Both the position numbers and the translations under genes were made by a program. Of a stretch of 48,492 nucleotides of DNA, positions 8,748 through 16,154 are shown piece by piece. Each line of letters opens with the position of its first letter. Within the stretch, counting starts at the first letter, position 1. The notes beneath the pieces were generated by a model. It did not search any database, was not told where the DNA came from, and worked only from the letters and a program-made list of their open reading frames with translations. Source of the stretch: Candidatus Treponema equifaecale (lineage in GTDB: Bacteria > Spirochaetota > Spirochaetia > Treponematales > Treponemataceae); the NCBI GenBank assembly GCA_018064905.1, contig JAGHUJ010000094.1, positions 1 through 48,492 on the forward strand, written 5' to 3'.

Positions 8748-9691
8748 AAAATTTCCGACTTCATTCTAAAGCCTCAAAACTTTTTCTGGCAATTCTGCTG
8801 AATTTTCTCCTTCTTTTGATTTCTTCCTGCGACAACATGGGTGCTTTTCCGTTTTTGTTCAATGAAGACAATGTGGATGAGCGGTACGGCGGATTCAAGC
8901 AGCTTTCAGAAAATGAAATTCCGTCGCTTCCATCAGATACAGACGGAATCTACACAGGACTCATTGTAACTGATGTTCACTTTGGTGGCTGGGGTTTTGA
9001 CAAAGAAGAAAAAAACAGATTCCTTGAATGGATGGAAAAACAGTTCCAGAATGAAGACAAGACCAAAATTCCAAGATTTGCAATTTGTCTGGGAGATTCA
9101 GCGGACGGTGGTCACAGAAGTGAATATGAAGAATTTAATTCCTATTTTGAAGAAATCAAGTCCATGGCAAAAAAATATCTTGGAAGCAGCTATGAATTTA
9201 AAGTCTACACTGTTTTAGGAAACCACGACCTTTACAACAACGGCTGGGAAAACTGGAAAAAACAGGTCTATCCATACACTTCATCATATTTTTTCACTGC
9301 AAAAACTGATTCTTCATCGGCAGGCATCAGCTATTATTTTCTGGATTCAGCGAACGGAACATTGGGAAAAGACCAGCTGAATGATTTTGAAAAGAAAATT
9401 AAAAATGACAAAAACCCAAAGCTGATTTTCACTCATTATCCGATTTATGCAGGAAAATCTGTTCAACTTGTGCTTCTTGGAGATACAATCGAAAGAAACC
9501 GCTGTCTTTCACTTTTTGCAAAGAACAATGTAAAAATGGTTTTCGGCGGCCACAGTCACTCAAACTTCAGCCACGATTTAAATGATTTTTCACAGGAAAA
9601 CACAACGGCCCTGTTCAGAAACGGATACTGCCGCCTCTTCACCGTAAATGAAAAAGCGGGTACCGTAAGCACCCGCCTAATCGAATACTAA
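8744..9691 (+). CDS. calcineurin-like phosphoesterase lipoprotein
   Basis: 315 residues, TTG start coupled to the preceding stop (TTGA overlap) with GGAG upstream. The N-terminus is a lipoprotein signal ending LLLISSC, so the protein is exported and lipid-anchored. The metallophosphoesterase motifs occur in order: DVHFGG (~77), GDSADGG (~118), GNHD (~163), THYP (~230) and GGHSHS (~267). These bind two metal ions and hydrolyse phosphomonoesters or diesters. Translational coupling with the barrel-like protein suggests an envelope phosphatase or nuclease pair. The substrate is unknown. Confidence 0.9.
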   Translation: MKNFRLHSKASKLFLAILLNFLLLLISSCDNMGAFPFLFNEDNVDERYGGFKQLSENEIPSLPSDTDGIYTGLIVTDVHFGGWGFDKEEKNRFLEWMEKQFQNEDKTKIPRFAICLGDSADGGHRSEYEEFNSYFEEIKSMAKKYLGSSYEFKVYTVLGNHDLYNNGWENWKKQVYPYTSSYFFTAKTDSSSAGISYYFLDSANGTLGKDQLNDFEKKIKNDKNPKLIFTHYPIYAGKSVQLVLLGDTIERNRCLSLFAKNNVKMVFGGHSHSNFSHDLNDFSQENTTALFRNGYCRLFTVNEKAGTVSTRLIEY

Positions 9692-9706
9692 AAGGTCACC
9701 GCACCC

Positions 9707-9832
9707 CCCAAGAATTGTCATCTCGACCCCAAGAATTGTCATCTCGACCCCAAGAATTGTCATCTTGACCCCAAGAATTGTCATCTCGAGCGTAAGGATT
9801 GTCACCGTGAGCGCAGGGATTGTCATCTCGAG
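9707..9832. repeat. six tandem copies of a 21-bp unit
   Basis: Exact 21-bp phasing at 9707, 9728, 9749, 9770, 9791 and 9812. The first four units are nearly identical (AAGAATTGTCATCTCGAC core); the last two are diverged (GTAAGGATTGTCACCGTGAG type). The array ends in CGAGCGCAGTCGAGAGATCT, the end of the TGTCAT..CTCGAG dispersed palindromic element, so part of a repeat element appears to have been amplified. It fills the gap between two convergent genes. Confidence 0.85.
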
Positions 9833-9853
9833 CGCAGTCGAGAGATCTCAACT

Positions 9854-11683
9854 CTAATTTCGTTTTTCCCACTCCAGCTCAACCATTCTGTTTTCAATGT
9901 TCGCAATTCTCTGGAATGTGAGACAGGTTGCCTTGTGAACCATAATTCCCTTCTTCTTGCTGGCATAGCCCACCACCAGATCACCGGGTTTAGGCGCACA
10001 GCATCCAGCCAGAGTGACCATCATGTTTTTTGTGCCCTCAACAATGATTCTGCCGGTAAACAGAGCCGAACGCTTTTCTTCCTCGTTGGCACCATTCTTT
10101 GCCCGAATGTGCTTCTTCTTTTCTTCCTGAGCCTTTCTTGACCTGTCATTGTTTGCCGCAATATCCAAAGCCCTCTGAGCTTCGGCAGCCTTGTCCACAA
10201 AATTTGGATCATTTGCCACAAGCCATGAGTGAATCTTCTGGCGGGCTTTGGAAGTTTTTACAATCTTCAGCTGATTTTCTGTCGGATGAGCGTTCGGATT
10301 GGTGATAATTTCTATAATCTGAGTGTTCTGAAGCGGCACAGTAAGCGGAATGATTTTACCGTCAGCCTTTGCACCAACGATTTTTTCACCAACAGCAGAA
10401 TGAACATGGTAGGCAAAGTCAATTGCAGTGCTTCCCTGTGGCAGCTGAACAACATCGCCTTTTGGAGTGAACACAAAAATTTCATCCCCCAGAAGCTCGC
10501 CCTTAAGTTCTGCAAAGAAAGACTCGTTGCTCAAATTTGCATCCTTCAGGTTCTGCAATTGATTAAAGATTCCCAGAGAATTCACATCAACCTTGTCGTG
10601 GTTCATGCCTTTTTTGTAGAGCCAGTGGGATGCAACACCATGTTCAGCCATATTGTGCATATCTTTTGTACGGATTTGAATTTCAAGAGGCTTTCCTTCA
10701 CAGACAACAGTTGTGTGCAATGACTGATAGCCGTTTGCCTTAGGCATTGCAATATAGTCCTTGAATCGCCCGTCCATAGGTTTCCACAATCCGTGAACAA
10801 TACCGATCAAAGTGTAACATTCAGCATTGGAATTACAGATGACACGCAAGGCCAAAAGATCATAAAGCTTGCTTGCTTCCACGTTTCGTTTCTGCATCTT
10901 CTTATATATAGAAAAAAAGTGCTTGGCACGGCTTGAAATAGAAACTTCAATACCCATTTTTGCCGCAGATTCTGTAATTGAATCCACAGCCTTTTTTAAA
11001 TAAGCCGCTCGTTCATCCTTTTTCTGTGCGACAATGGCTTTAATCTGCTGAAAAACATTTGGATTTGAATATTTCAGGCTCAGGTCTTCAAGTTCATTTT
11101 TAACGCTCTGCATACCAAGACGGTCAGCCAGCGGTGCCCAAATGTCCAGAACTTCAGCCGCAATCAGTCTCTGTTTTTTTTCTTCAATGGATTTAAGGTT
11201 TCTCATTCGGTCCAGACGGTCAGCCAGCTTAACAAGAATTACGCGAACATCATTTATCATTGCAAAAAGCATTTTTCTGATGTTGTCAGCCTGCTGAATT
11301 GTAGCCGCATTGATCTTCATTCCTGTAATTTTTGAAGTGTCCCGTACGATTTTAAAAACAGTCTCACCAAAAAGTGACTTAACCTCGTCCTCAGAAACCC
11401 CTTCAACTTCAAAAATCGAATGAAGCAGACCACAGACAACGCAGTCCATGTCCATATTACGGTCAGCAAGAATGGAAGCAACCCGCATAGGATGAAGGAT
11501 GTAAGGCCGACCGCATTTTCTGGAAATATCACCGGTTTTTTCGTTCAAAAATTTCCAGGCCGTAGAAAATTTAACTCTTTCATCCTCATCAAACTGAACA
11601 AAAGTAGCAAAAAATTCCCGTTCCAATACAACCGAATCAAATTCAGAATTGTTAGTGATAATGTCCAAAATATTTTCTCCCAT
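9854..11683 (-). CDS. rel: RelA/SpoT-family (p)ppGpp synthetase with inactivated hydrolase, no ACT domain
   Basis: 609 residues. The N-terminal HD domain keeps ILHP but its metal motif reads GLLHSIFEVE in place of HDxxED, KLADRLHNMRT reads KLADRLDRMRN and APLAHRLG reads APLADRLG, so ppGpp hydrolysis is probably lost. The synthetase domain looks intact: FSIYKKMQKR, YDLLALRVI, WKPMDGRFKDYIAMPKANGY and LEIQIRT. A TGS domain (EIFVFTPKGDVVQLPQGSTA) and the zinc-finger-like segment (GCCAPKPGDLVVGY, HKATC) follow, but the chain ends ~20 residues later without the usual C-terminal ACT domain. The start is preceded by an extended -10 and no normally spaced Shine-Dalgarno. Probable role: stringent-response synthetase needing a separate hydrolase. 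Confidence 0.93.
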   Translation of the reverse strand: MGENILDIITNNSEFDSVVLEREFFATFVQFDEDERVKFSTAWKFLNEKTGDISRKCGRPYILHPMRVASILADRNMDMDCVVCGLLHSIFEVEGVSEDEVKSLFGETVFKIVRDTSKITGMKINAATIQQADNIRKMLFAMINDVRVILVKLADRLDRMRNLKSIEEKKQRLIAAEVLDIWAPLADRLGMQSVKNELEDLSLKYSNPNVFQQIKAIVAQKKDERAAYLKKAVDSITESAAKMGIEVSISSRAKHFFSIYKKMQKRNVEASKLYDLLALRVICNSNAECYTLIGIVHGLWKPMDGRFKDYIAMPKANGYQSLHTTVVCEGKPLEIQIRTKDMHNMAEHGVASHWLYKKGMNHDKVDVNSLGIFNQLQNLKDANLSNESFFAELKGELLGDEIFVFTPKGDVVQLPQGSTAIDFAYHVHSAVGEKIVGAKADGKIIPLTVPLQNTQIIEIITNPNAHPTENQLKIVKTSKARQKIHSWLVANDPNFVDKAAEAQRALDIAANNDRSRKAQEEKKKHIRAKNGANEEEKRSALFTGRIIVEGTKNMMVTLAGCCAPKPGDLVVGYASKKKGIMVHKATCLTFQRIANIENRMVELEWEKRN

Positions 11684-11690
11684 CCCTAAA

Positions 11691-11699
11691 AATATAGCA
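11691..11699 (-). promoter_or_regulatory. extended -10 box (TGC TATATT) for rel, leaderless spacing
   Basis: On the minus strand TGC precedes TATATT, and 7 nt separate the box from the ATG at 11683. AGGG abuts the start codon, too close for a normal ribosome site. Suggests a leaderless rel message. Confidence 0.5.
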
Positions 11700-11727
11700 C
11701 ATAAAGGACATTTTTATAAAGAAGGTG

Positions 11728-11820
11728 AGGGGAGAAGTCTCTCCCCTAGTCGCAGCCAGATATCTGTCTGCATCCATACCCCACTCGCCTGGGAGCTCGC
11801 GCCCCCAAGCCCCGCAAATA
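11728..11820. repeat. GC-rich dispersed element (CCCC..AGTCTCTCCCCT family)
   Basis: It contains the inverted repeat AGGGGAGAAGTCTCTCCCCT, then ATACCCCACTCGCCTGGGAG and GCGCCCCCAAGCCCC. A related element with the same order of blocks sits at 40500-40575 after another gene, so this is a dispersed family. Base composition is far above the neighbouring sequence. Confidence 0.6.
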
Positions 11821-11828
11821 AAAAAAAG

Positions 11829-11860
11829 CCACGCGGATTCGGGATTTCTACGGAATCTCT
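11829..11860. repeat. short palindromic repeat (CACGCGGATTCGGGATT..GGAATCTC)
   Basis: GCCACGCGGATTCGGGATT followed by TCTACGGAATCTCT. A close copy lies at 15012-15045 in which GAGATTCC and GGAATCTC form a perfect 8-bp inverted repeat around TAC. Confidence 0.6.
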
Positions 11861-11861
11861 G

Positions 11862-11897
11862 AAAAAAATTGGCGGTGATTTCAACTCAACCACCGCC
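11862..11897 (-). terminator. intrinsic terminator of the oppA-like gene
   Basis: On the minus strand GGCGGTG (11897-11891 side) pairs with CACCGCC, 13-nt loop, followed by AATTTTTTT. It lies 24 bp after the stop of the binding-protein gene and separates it from rel. Confidence 0.85.
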
Positions 11898-11920
11898 ATA
11901 ATCACCTTTCTTCTATATAA

Positions 11921-13552
11921 TTACTTCTTAACCTTCATTTCCTTGTAATTTGGATATGCAATTACATCGTAGTAGTAGTTGTACAGCTGGTCAGGAATAA
12001 GGTTTGCAGAGTTGTTTGTGAACAGCGGACAGATTACTGTGTCTTCGCTAACTGCAATTTTTTCAGCAGCCAGCATCAACTCCTGTCTCTTCTTTGCATC
12101 CAGTTCAAGGTTTGACTTTGCCATAAGTTCATCGTATTTTGCATTATTGTAGTTGATGTCATTGAGAGCATTGTCAGAAACAATCATCATCAGCCATGAA
12201 GTTGGATCATTGTAGTCTGCATACCACTGCATTCGAATCATCTGGCTTGTTTTCTGTCTTCTCTGTGCAACATAAACTTCATTTTCAAGAGCCTGCAATT
12301 CAACTTCTACGCCAAGCTTTTTCCACTGCTGCTGCAAAACCTGTGCAACATCGCCTTCATAGTTCATTGTTGGATAAGTGTAAGTAATCTTTGGAAGTCC
12401 TTCTCCGTTTGGATAACCAGCTTCAGCCAGAAGTTTCTTTGCTTCTTCAAGGTTTTCATCAAGAAGTTTTCCCTGCAAAACACCCCAAGGAGTTCCGTCA
12501 ACCTTAGACTTAATAAAACGACCTACGAAAGTTGTAGAAGGAACACAGTTCAATCCAACTACAGAACAGATGTCAGCACGGTTGATTGCAAGAGAGAAAG
12601 CCTTGCGAACCTTTGGATTGTCAAATGGCTTAACATTTGGGTTGATGTAAATCAGGTTAGTCTGTGGAACTTCATTGAACTTAAGGTCAGGTGAGTTCTG
12701 GTATTTCTGGGCAAGTGTCAAAGAAGCACCGCCAAGAATTGTAAGTTCTCCAGTCTGGTAAGCTGCAGCCTTAGCCTGATCATCATCCATAAAACGCATT
12801 TTAATGGAAAGAATGTTTACTTTGTCTGCATCGTAATAGTGTGGATTCTTCTTGTAAAGAACATATTCGCCAGTTTTGCGTTCAGCCATGTACCATGGAC
12901 CGTTGGAAAGGTTCTTTCCAGGAACCAAATCCCATGTCTTGTCTTCGTTTGTCGCATATTTGCAAGATGGGTAGAAGGTTGGAACATTTGGGAACATGTC
13001 CAGGAAGTATGCGCAAGGTTCCTTCAATGTGACTTTCAAAACCTTTGGATCGCTTGCATCGATTGCAACATCATCAAGACTTGCCTTTCCGTTAAATGCT
13101 TCTTCAGCTCCCTTGATTGGGAAAAGGAAGTCAACATACCATGCTCCGTTTGCTGGAACCAGTGCACGAATCATTGTATTTTTGTAATCGGCAGAAGTTA
13201 CATCTGAACCGTCAGACCATTTTGCATCGTTTCTGATATGGAAAGTATATGTCAAAAGGTCGTCACTGATTTCCCATTTGTCAGCTGTTGCAGCTGTGAA
13301 AAGACCGTCCTTTGTGTAAGTAACGAGTGGGTCCAGTGCATAAGTCTGATGAGAGAAGTAAACAAAAGCTGCTGCACCGGCTGGATCGTATTCACCAGTT
13401 TCCGACTGGTTTACAACTGAAAGTTCAATGATTTCACCTTTTTCATTTACTGCAATTTTTTTAGTCTTGTTTCCGCATGATACCAGTCCCAGTGACAAAA
13501 CCATTGCTGTCACACCGCCAACCAAGTTCAAAACATTCTTCAACATTTTCAT
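11921..13552 (-). CDS. oppA: peptide ABC-transporter substrate-binding lipoprotein (OppA family)
   Basis: 543 residues from the ATG at 13552, chosen for its TTTGGAGGCACTT ribosome site; an open frame extends further upstream to 13618 but without support. Lipobox VLSLGLVSC near residue 27. SBP_bac_5 features: YALDPLVTYTKDGLFTAATA, TYTFHIRNDAKWSDGSDVTS, NPHYYDADKVNILSIKMRF, NPKVRKAFSLAINRADI and a C-terminal MQWYADYNDPTSW segment. It should deliver oligopeptides to an Opp-type importer. No permease or ATPase gene is adjacent, so it is an orphan component here, closed by its own terminator. Confidence 0.93.
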   Translation of the reverse strand: MKMLKNVLNLVGGVTAMVLSLGLVSCGNKTKKIAVNEKGEIIELSVVNQSETGEYDPAGAAAFVYFSHQTYALDPLVTYTKDGLFTAATADKWEISDDLLTYTFHIRNDAKWSDGSDVTSADYKNTMIRALVPANGAWYVDFLFPIKGAEEAFNGKASLDDVAIDASDPKVLKVTLKEPCAYFLDMFPNVPTFYPSCKYATNEDKTWDLVPGKNLSNGPWYMAERKTGEYVLYKKNPHYYDADKVNILSIKMRFMDDDQAKAAAYQTGELTILGGASLTLAQKYQNSPDLKFNEVPQTNLIYINPNVKPFDNPKVRKAFSLAINRADICSVVGLNCVPSTTFVGRFIKSKVDGTPWGVLQGKLLDENLEEAKKLLAEAGYPNGEGLPKITYTYPTMNYEGDVAQVLQQQWKKLGVEVELQALENEVYVAQRRQKTSQMIRMQWYADYNDPTSWLMMIVSDNALNDINYNNAKYDELMAKSNLELDAKKRQELMLAAEKIAVSEDTVICPLFTNNSANLIPDQLYNYYYDVIAYPNYKEMKVKK

Positions 13553-13904
13553 AAGTGCCTCCAAATAAAAATTTAAGGCAGCCTGAACAGTTCCTGGCGG
13601 CTTATCGGCAAACCTCAAGAACTTCTGACTGCCCCTTTGCTGATTTAATTTTTAATGTTTTTTTGAAACTGACACAATTATTGAAAATACAAAAAATTCA
13701 CAACTTCTTTATACAAAATCAAAAAAAATCCCCGTTTTTGGGAATCTTTCCATAAAAAATTTTGTTTTTTTGTGGAATTTACAGCGATTTTTTTAAATTT
13801 TTCGAATTTTTTCATTTCCTACAAACACATTTGTAAATTTTTCATAGAATTTATTTTTTTTACAACATAAATTGACTCTAAATTCTACGAACGGAGGCTT
13901 TAGA
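13553..13904. other. AT-rich divergent spacer between oppA and hisC
   Basis: 352 bp without a gene. On the oppA side, an imperfect hairpin (arms GGCAG 13577-13581/CTGCC 13629-13633 and AGTTC 13589-13593/GAACT 13619-13623) lies in the presumed leader. On the hisC side, 13680-13870 has runs of A and T at roughly helical spacing, as in bent upstream promoter DNA. hisC is preceded by ACGGAGG. I cannot place promoters with confidence. Confidence 0.5.
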
Positions 13905-14993
13905 ATGATTGATTATAAGAATTTGATGAGAGATCCACTTAAGGATTCAACCGTATATGTTGCAGGTGGATTTAAACTTGCTTTGAAAGATCCTAGAGCA
14001 ATCCGACTGAATGCAAATGAAAATCCATTTGGTCCAAGTCCAGTTGCAAAGGAAGCAATGACAAAACAGCTGGAACGGGGTTCATATTATCCAGGTGACA
14101 TTATGTATGATTTTAAGAATCATCTTGCAGAATTTTTGAACATGGAAACAGCAAATCTCAATCTTTACAACGGTTCTGGTTCAGCAATCAATGCAATGGG
14201 AGACTTGTTCCTGAATCCTGGCGATGAAGTCCTGATTTGTTCTCCAACTTACATGCAGTATTACGATTTGCCTTCCCATTATGCAGCAAAACTGGTTGAA
14301 GTTCCTGCAAAAGACGGACTTTATACAGATCTTGATGCAATGTATGCTGCAATTACTCCAAAAACAAAGCTGATTTTTGTCTGCAACCCCAACAATCCCA
14401 CTGGAACACTTCTCGAAAATGGAAAACTTGCAGAATTTGTGGCAAAGCTTCCAAAAAACATAATCTGTGTTGTTGACGAAGCCTATTTTGACTGGGTTAC
14501 GGCACCAGATTATAAAAGTGCAGTTTCCCTTGTAAGTGACGAAAATTCCCTTGTGGTTTTCAGAACCTTTTCAAAAATTTACGGAATGGCTGGTATTCGA
14601 ATGGGATATGCAGTTTCAAACAAGGCTCTGAGCTCAACAATCAGCATGTCTGCAGGTATGTTCTACTCAAATAGAATTGCTGCAGCCGGTGCCATGGCAA
14701 GCATTGATGACCTGGAATTCTACAAAAAAGTGAAGGACAACAATACCGAACAGAGAAAATACCTTTCAGAAGAAATGAATAAAATGGGAATTGATGTGGT
14801 CCCAAGTCAGACAAGCTTCATTTACTTTAATCCTCATGCCGACAACGAAAAAATCATGGCAGCCCTTGAAGAAAAATTCATCTTCATCCGCCGCTTCGAC
14901 GATCCATATCTGAGGGTAAGCGTAGGAAAGCCAGAACAGAACCAGATTTTCCTTGATGCATTAAAGGAAATTCTGGCTGACTTGAAGAAATAG
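13905..14993 (+). CDS. hisC: histidinol-phosphate aminotransferase family protein
   Basis: 362 residues from the ATG at 13905, which has ACGGAGG upstream; the frame extends back to a TTG at 13872 that would include the ribosome site itself. PLP-dependent fold type I: substrate motif LNANENPFGPSP, FVCNPNNPTGT, VVDEAYFDW, and the PLP lysine in RTFSKIYGMAGIRMGYAVS, then a C-terminal YLRVSVGKPEQN. HisC converts imidazole-acetol phosphate to histidinol phosphate, and related enzymes transaminate aromatic amino acids. No other his gene is nearby, so an aromatic or broad-range aminotransferase remains possible. Confidence 0.88.
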   Translation: MIDYKNLMRDPLKDSTVYVAGGFKLALKDPRAIRLNANENPFGPSPVAKEAMTKQLERGSYYPGDIMYDFKNHLAEFLNMETANLNLYNGSGSAINAMGDLFLNPGDEVLICSPTYMQYYDLPSHYAAKLVEVPAKDGLYTDLDAMYAAITPKTKLIFVCNPNNPTGTLLENGKLAEFVAKLPKNIICVVDEAYFDWVTAPDYKSAVSLVSDENSLVVFRTFSKIYGMAGIRMGYAVSNKALSSTISMSAGMFYSNRIAAAGAMASIDDLEFYKKVKDNNTEQRKYLSEEMNKMGIDVVPSQTSFIYFNPHADNEKIMAALEEKFIFIRRFDDPYLRVSVGKPEQNQIFLDALKEILADLKK

Positions 14994-15011
14994 CACTGAA
15001 AGAAAAAAAAT

Positions 15012-15124
15012 TGCCACACGGATTCGAGATTCCTACGGAATCTCTATGGAAAATCGGTGCTTGAACTCAGTCGAAATCATCATTTATACACGGGGTGGTT
15101 GAGCTGCGTCGAAACCTCACCGTG
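15012..15124. repeat. two dispersed palindromic elements
   Basis: First: CACACGGATTCGAGATTCC, TAC, GGAATCTC, matching the copy near 11829. Second: ACACGGGGTGGTTGAGCTGC followed by GTCGAAACCTCACCGTG (15089-15124), the same family as 21361-21397. Together they fill the space between hisC and the GNAT gene. Confidence 0.75.
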
Positions 15125-15150
15125 TTGCAGTGCAATGGAGAAATCCCTTT

Positions 15151-15600
15151 ATGAACATTTTGCAGATAAAAATTGAAGACTATCCTTCGCTGATGGAGTT
15201 ATGGAACAGTGTTGGAATGAGCAAAAGGGCACTGAATTCAATCGACGACAGTCACGAAGGAATTGAACGATATTTAAAACGAAATCCGGAAACTTGTTTT
15301 AAGTCTGTTGATGAATCTGGAAATTTGCTTGGAGTTATTCTGAGTGGCCATGACGGAAGGCGGGGACTTGTTCACCATCTGTGCGTAAATCCAATGTACC
15401 AGCACAGGGGAATTGGAACTGCCCTCGTTAAAAAAGCTGAAGAAGCCCTGCAAAAAGAAGGAATTCAGAAAATTTTCCTGCTTGTTTACAATGATAACGA
15501 AAAGGGAAACAAATTCTGGGAAAAGCAGGGGTATTCCGTAAGGACAAATATTGTTTACAGAAACAAGTCCCTTAACAAGGAAATCCCTGTAGGAGAATAA
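15151..15600 (+). CDS. GNAT-family N-acetyltransferase
   Basis: 149 residues from the ATG at 15151, with TGGAGAAA upstream; a GTG at 15130 in the same frame lies in repeat sequence. The acetyl-CoA motif A is clear: GLVHHLCVNPMYQHRGIGTA, the QxxGxG/A pyrophosphate loop near residue 85-92. The late NEKGNKFWEKQGY is motif B (the typical A..FY...GF). The substrate is unknown; it may acetylate a small molecule or a protein N-terminus. Ends without a strong terminator, into the small-RNA locus. Confidence 0.9.
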   Translation: MNILQIKIEDYPSLMELWNSVGMSKRALNSIDDSHEGIERYLKRNPETCFKSVDESGNLLGVILSGHDGRRGLVHHLCVNPMYQHRGIGTALVKKAEEALQKEGIQKIFLLVYNDNEKGNKFWEKQGYSVRTNIVYRNKSLNKEIPVGE

Positions 15601-15681
15601 ATCTACTTTTCCATTACAGACTGTCCTGTTCTTTATAGTCATATTTGAGATACTTTAACAGACGCAAGACCATTTCAAATA

Positions 15682-15710
15682 TTGACGGATAGTTTGTTTC
15701 AGTTTATAGT
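15682..15710 (+). promoter_or_regulatory. near-consensus sigma-70 promoter of the small RNA
   Basis: TTGACG (15682-15687), 17-bp spacer, TATAGT (15705-15710). Predicted start at 15717 or 15718. It points into a region with no coding frame. Confidence 0.8.
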
Positions 15711-15716
15711 TAACAA

Positions 15717-15821
15717 AGAAACGCACCCAGTAACAAGGGTCGTCTCCACGATAGTTTGAAACTTCCCTTTCGGGAAGAATGCCGCTAATCAAGTGTTTCG
15801 GACTTGGGCGGCATTTTTTTT
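15717..15821 (+). ncRNA. candidate antitoxin small RNA (~105 nt) of a type I toxin-antitoxin locus
   Basis: Bounded by a strong promoter and an intrinsic terminator with no ribosome site or frame between. Near its 5' end GCACCCAG (15723-15730) and then GTCTCC (15742-15747) repeat, in the same order, the start of the convergent toxin message (GCACCCAG and GTCTCCC, minus strand 16013 and 15992). GUCUCCA (15742-15748) can pair with the toxin ribosome site UGGAGGC (7 pairs, one G-U). A CTTCCC/GGGAAG hairpin (15762-15777) and the terminator stem would also overlap the 3' end of a toxin message. Existence and role of the RNA are inferred. Confidence 0.65.
15778..15821 (+). terminator. intrinsic terminator of the small RNA
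   Basis: AATGCCGC (15778-15785) pairs with GCGGCATT (15808-15815), with an inner CAAGT/ACTTG stem, followed by a run of T to 15821. Read the other way, the neighbouring CTTCCCGAAAGGGAAG hairpin followed by TTTC could end the convergent toxin message. Confidence 0.85.
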
Positions 15822-15847
15822 GCCCGTTGTAAAACGGACTCACTCAA

Positions 15848-15937
15848 TTACATTTTACGGTAAGTGAGAATTGCAATAACCAAGTCAAAAATACCTACAA
15901 CCAAAGCTGCAAGGGCAAAAATCTGATCTAAAGTCAT
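15848..15937 (-). CDS. 29-residue hydrophobic peptide, candidate type I toxin
   Basis: ATG at 15937 with an ideal TGGAGG site 6 nt upstream, stop TAA at 15848-15850. The peptide starts MTLDQIFALAALVVG, continues as one membrane-spanning helix with a single Asp, and ends in a short basic tail TYRKM. Length, one helix and charged C-terminal tail resemble the small holin-like or Fst/TxpA-type toxins of Firmicutes that damage the membrane. It has its own promoter (TTGATA, 17 bp, TATATT) and a ~76-nt leader whose GUCUCC can fold on its own ribosome site. It is convergent with the small RNA. Toxicity is inferred from architecture only. Confidence 0.72.
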   Translation of the reverse strand: MTLDQIFALAALVVGIFDLVIAILTYRKM

Positions 15938-16019
15938 TACAAGCCTCCAGAATTAAATTTCAGTACAAGACTGATTTTTGAGTTCGGGAGACAACCGCCA
16001 GTTATCTGGGTGCAATAAA

Positions 16020-16048
16020 AATATACTGAAAATTATAAAATGTATCAA
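16020..16048 (-). promoter_or_regulatory. promoter of the candidate toxin message
   Basis: Minus strand: TTGATA (16048-16043), 17-bp spacer, TATATT (16025-16020), predicted start at G 16013. The message would begin GCACCCAG, like the convergent small RNA. Confidence 0.75.
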
Positions 16049-16137
16049 TAACTAGCTAAAATTAAATATTGTAAATAGCTATAAGTAAATTACTCTTTGT
16101 GTGTTAAATTTTCCATCTATCTATTTCCATTTTTTTG

Positions 16138-16146
16138 TGCTAAAAT
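16138..16146 (+). promoter_or_regulatory. extended -10 (TGC TAAAAT) before aroA
   Basis: TGC then TAAAAT, ending 8 nt before the ATG at 16155; no Shine-Dalgarno sequence. Leaderless or nearly leaderless transcription is suggested. Confidence 0.5.
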
Positions 16147-16154
16147 GGACCATT

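Noticed and set aside
13553-13618. N-terminal extension of the oppA-like protein to 13618
   Set aside because: It would precede the lipoprotein signal with 22 unrelated residues; TTTGGAGG fits the ATG at 13552.
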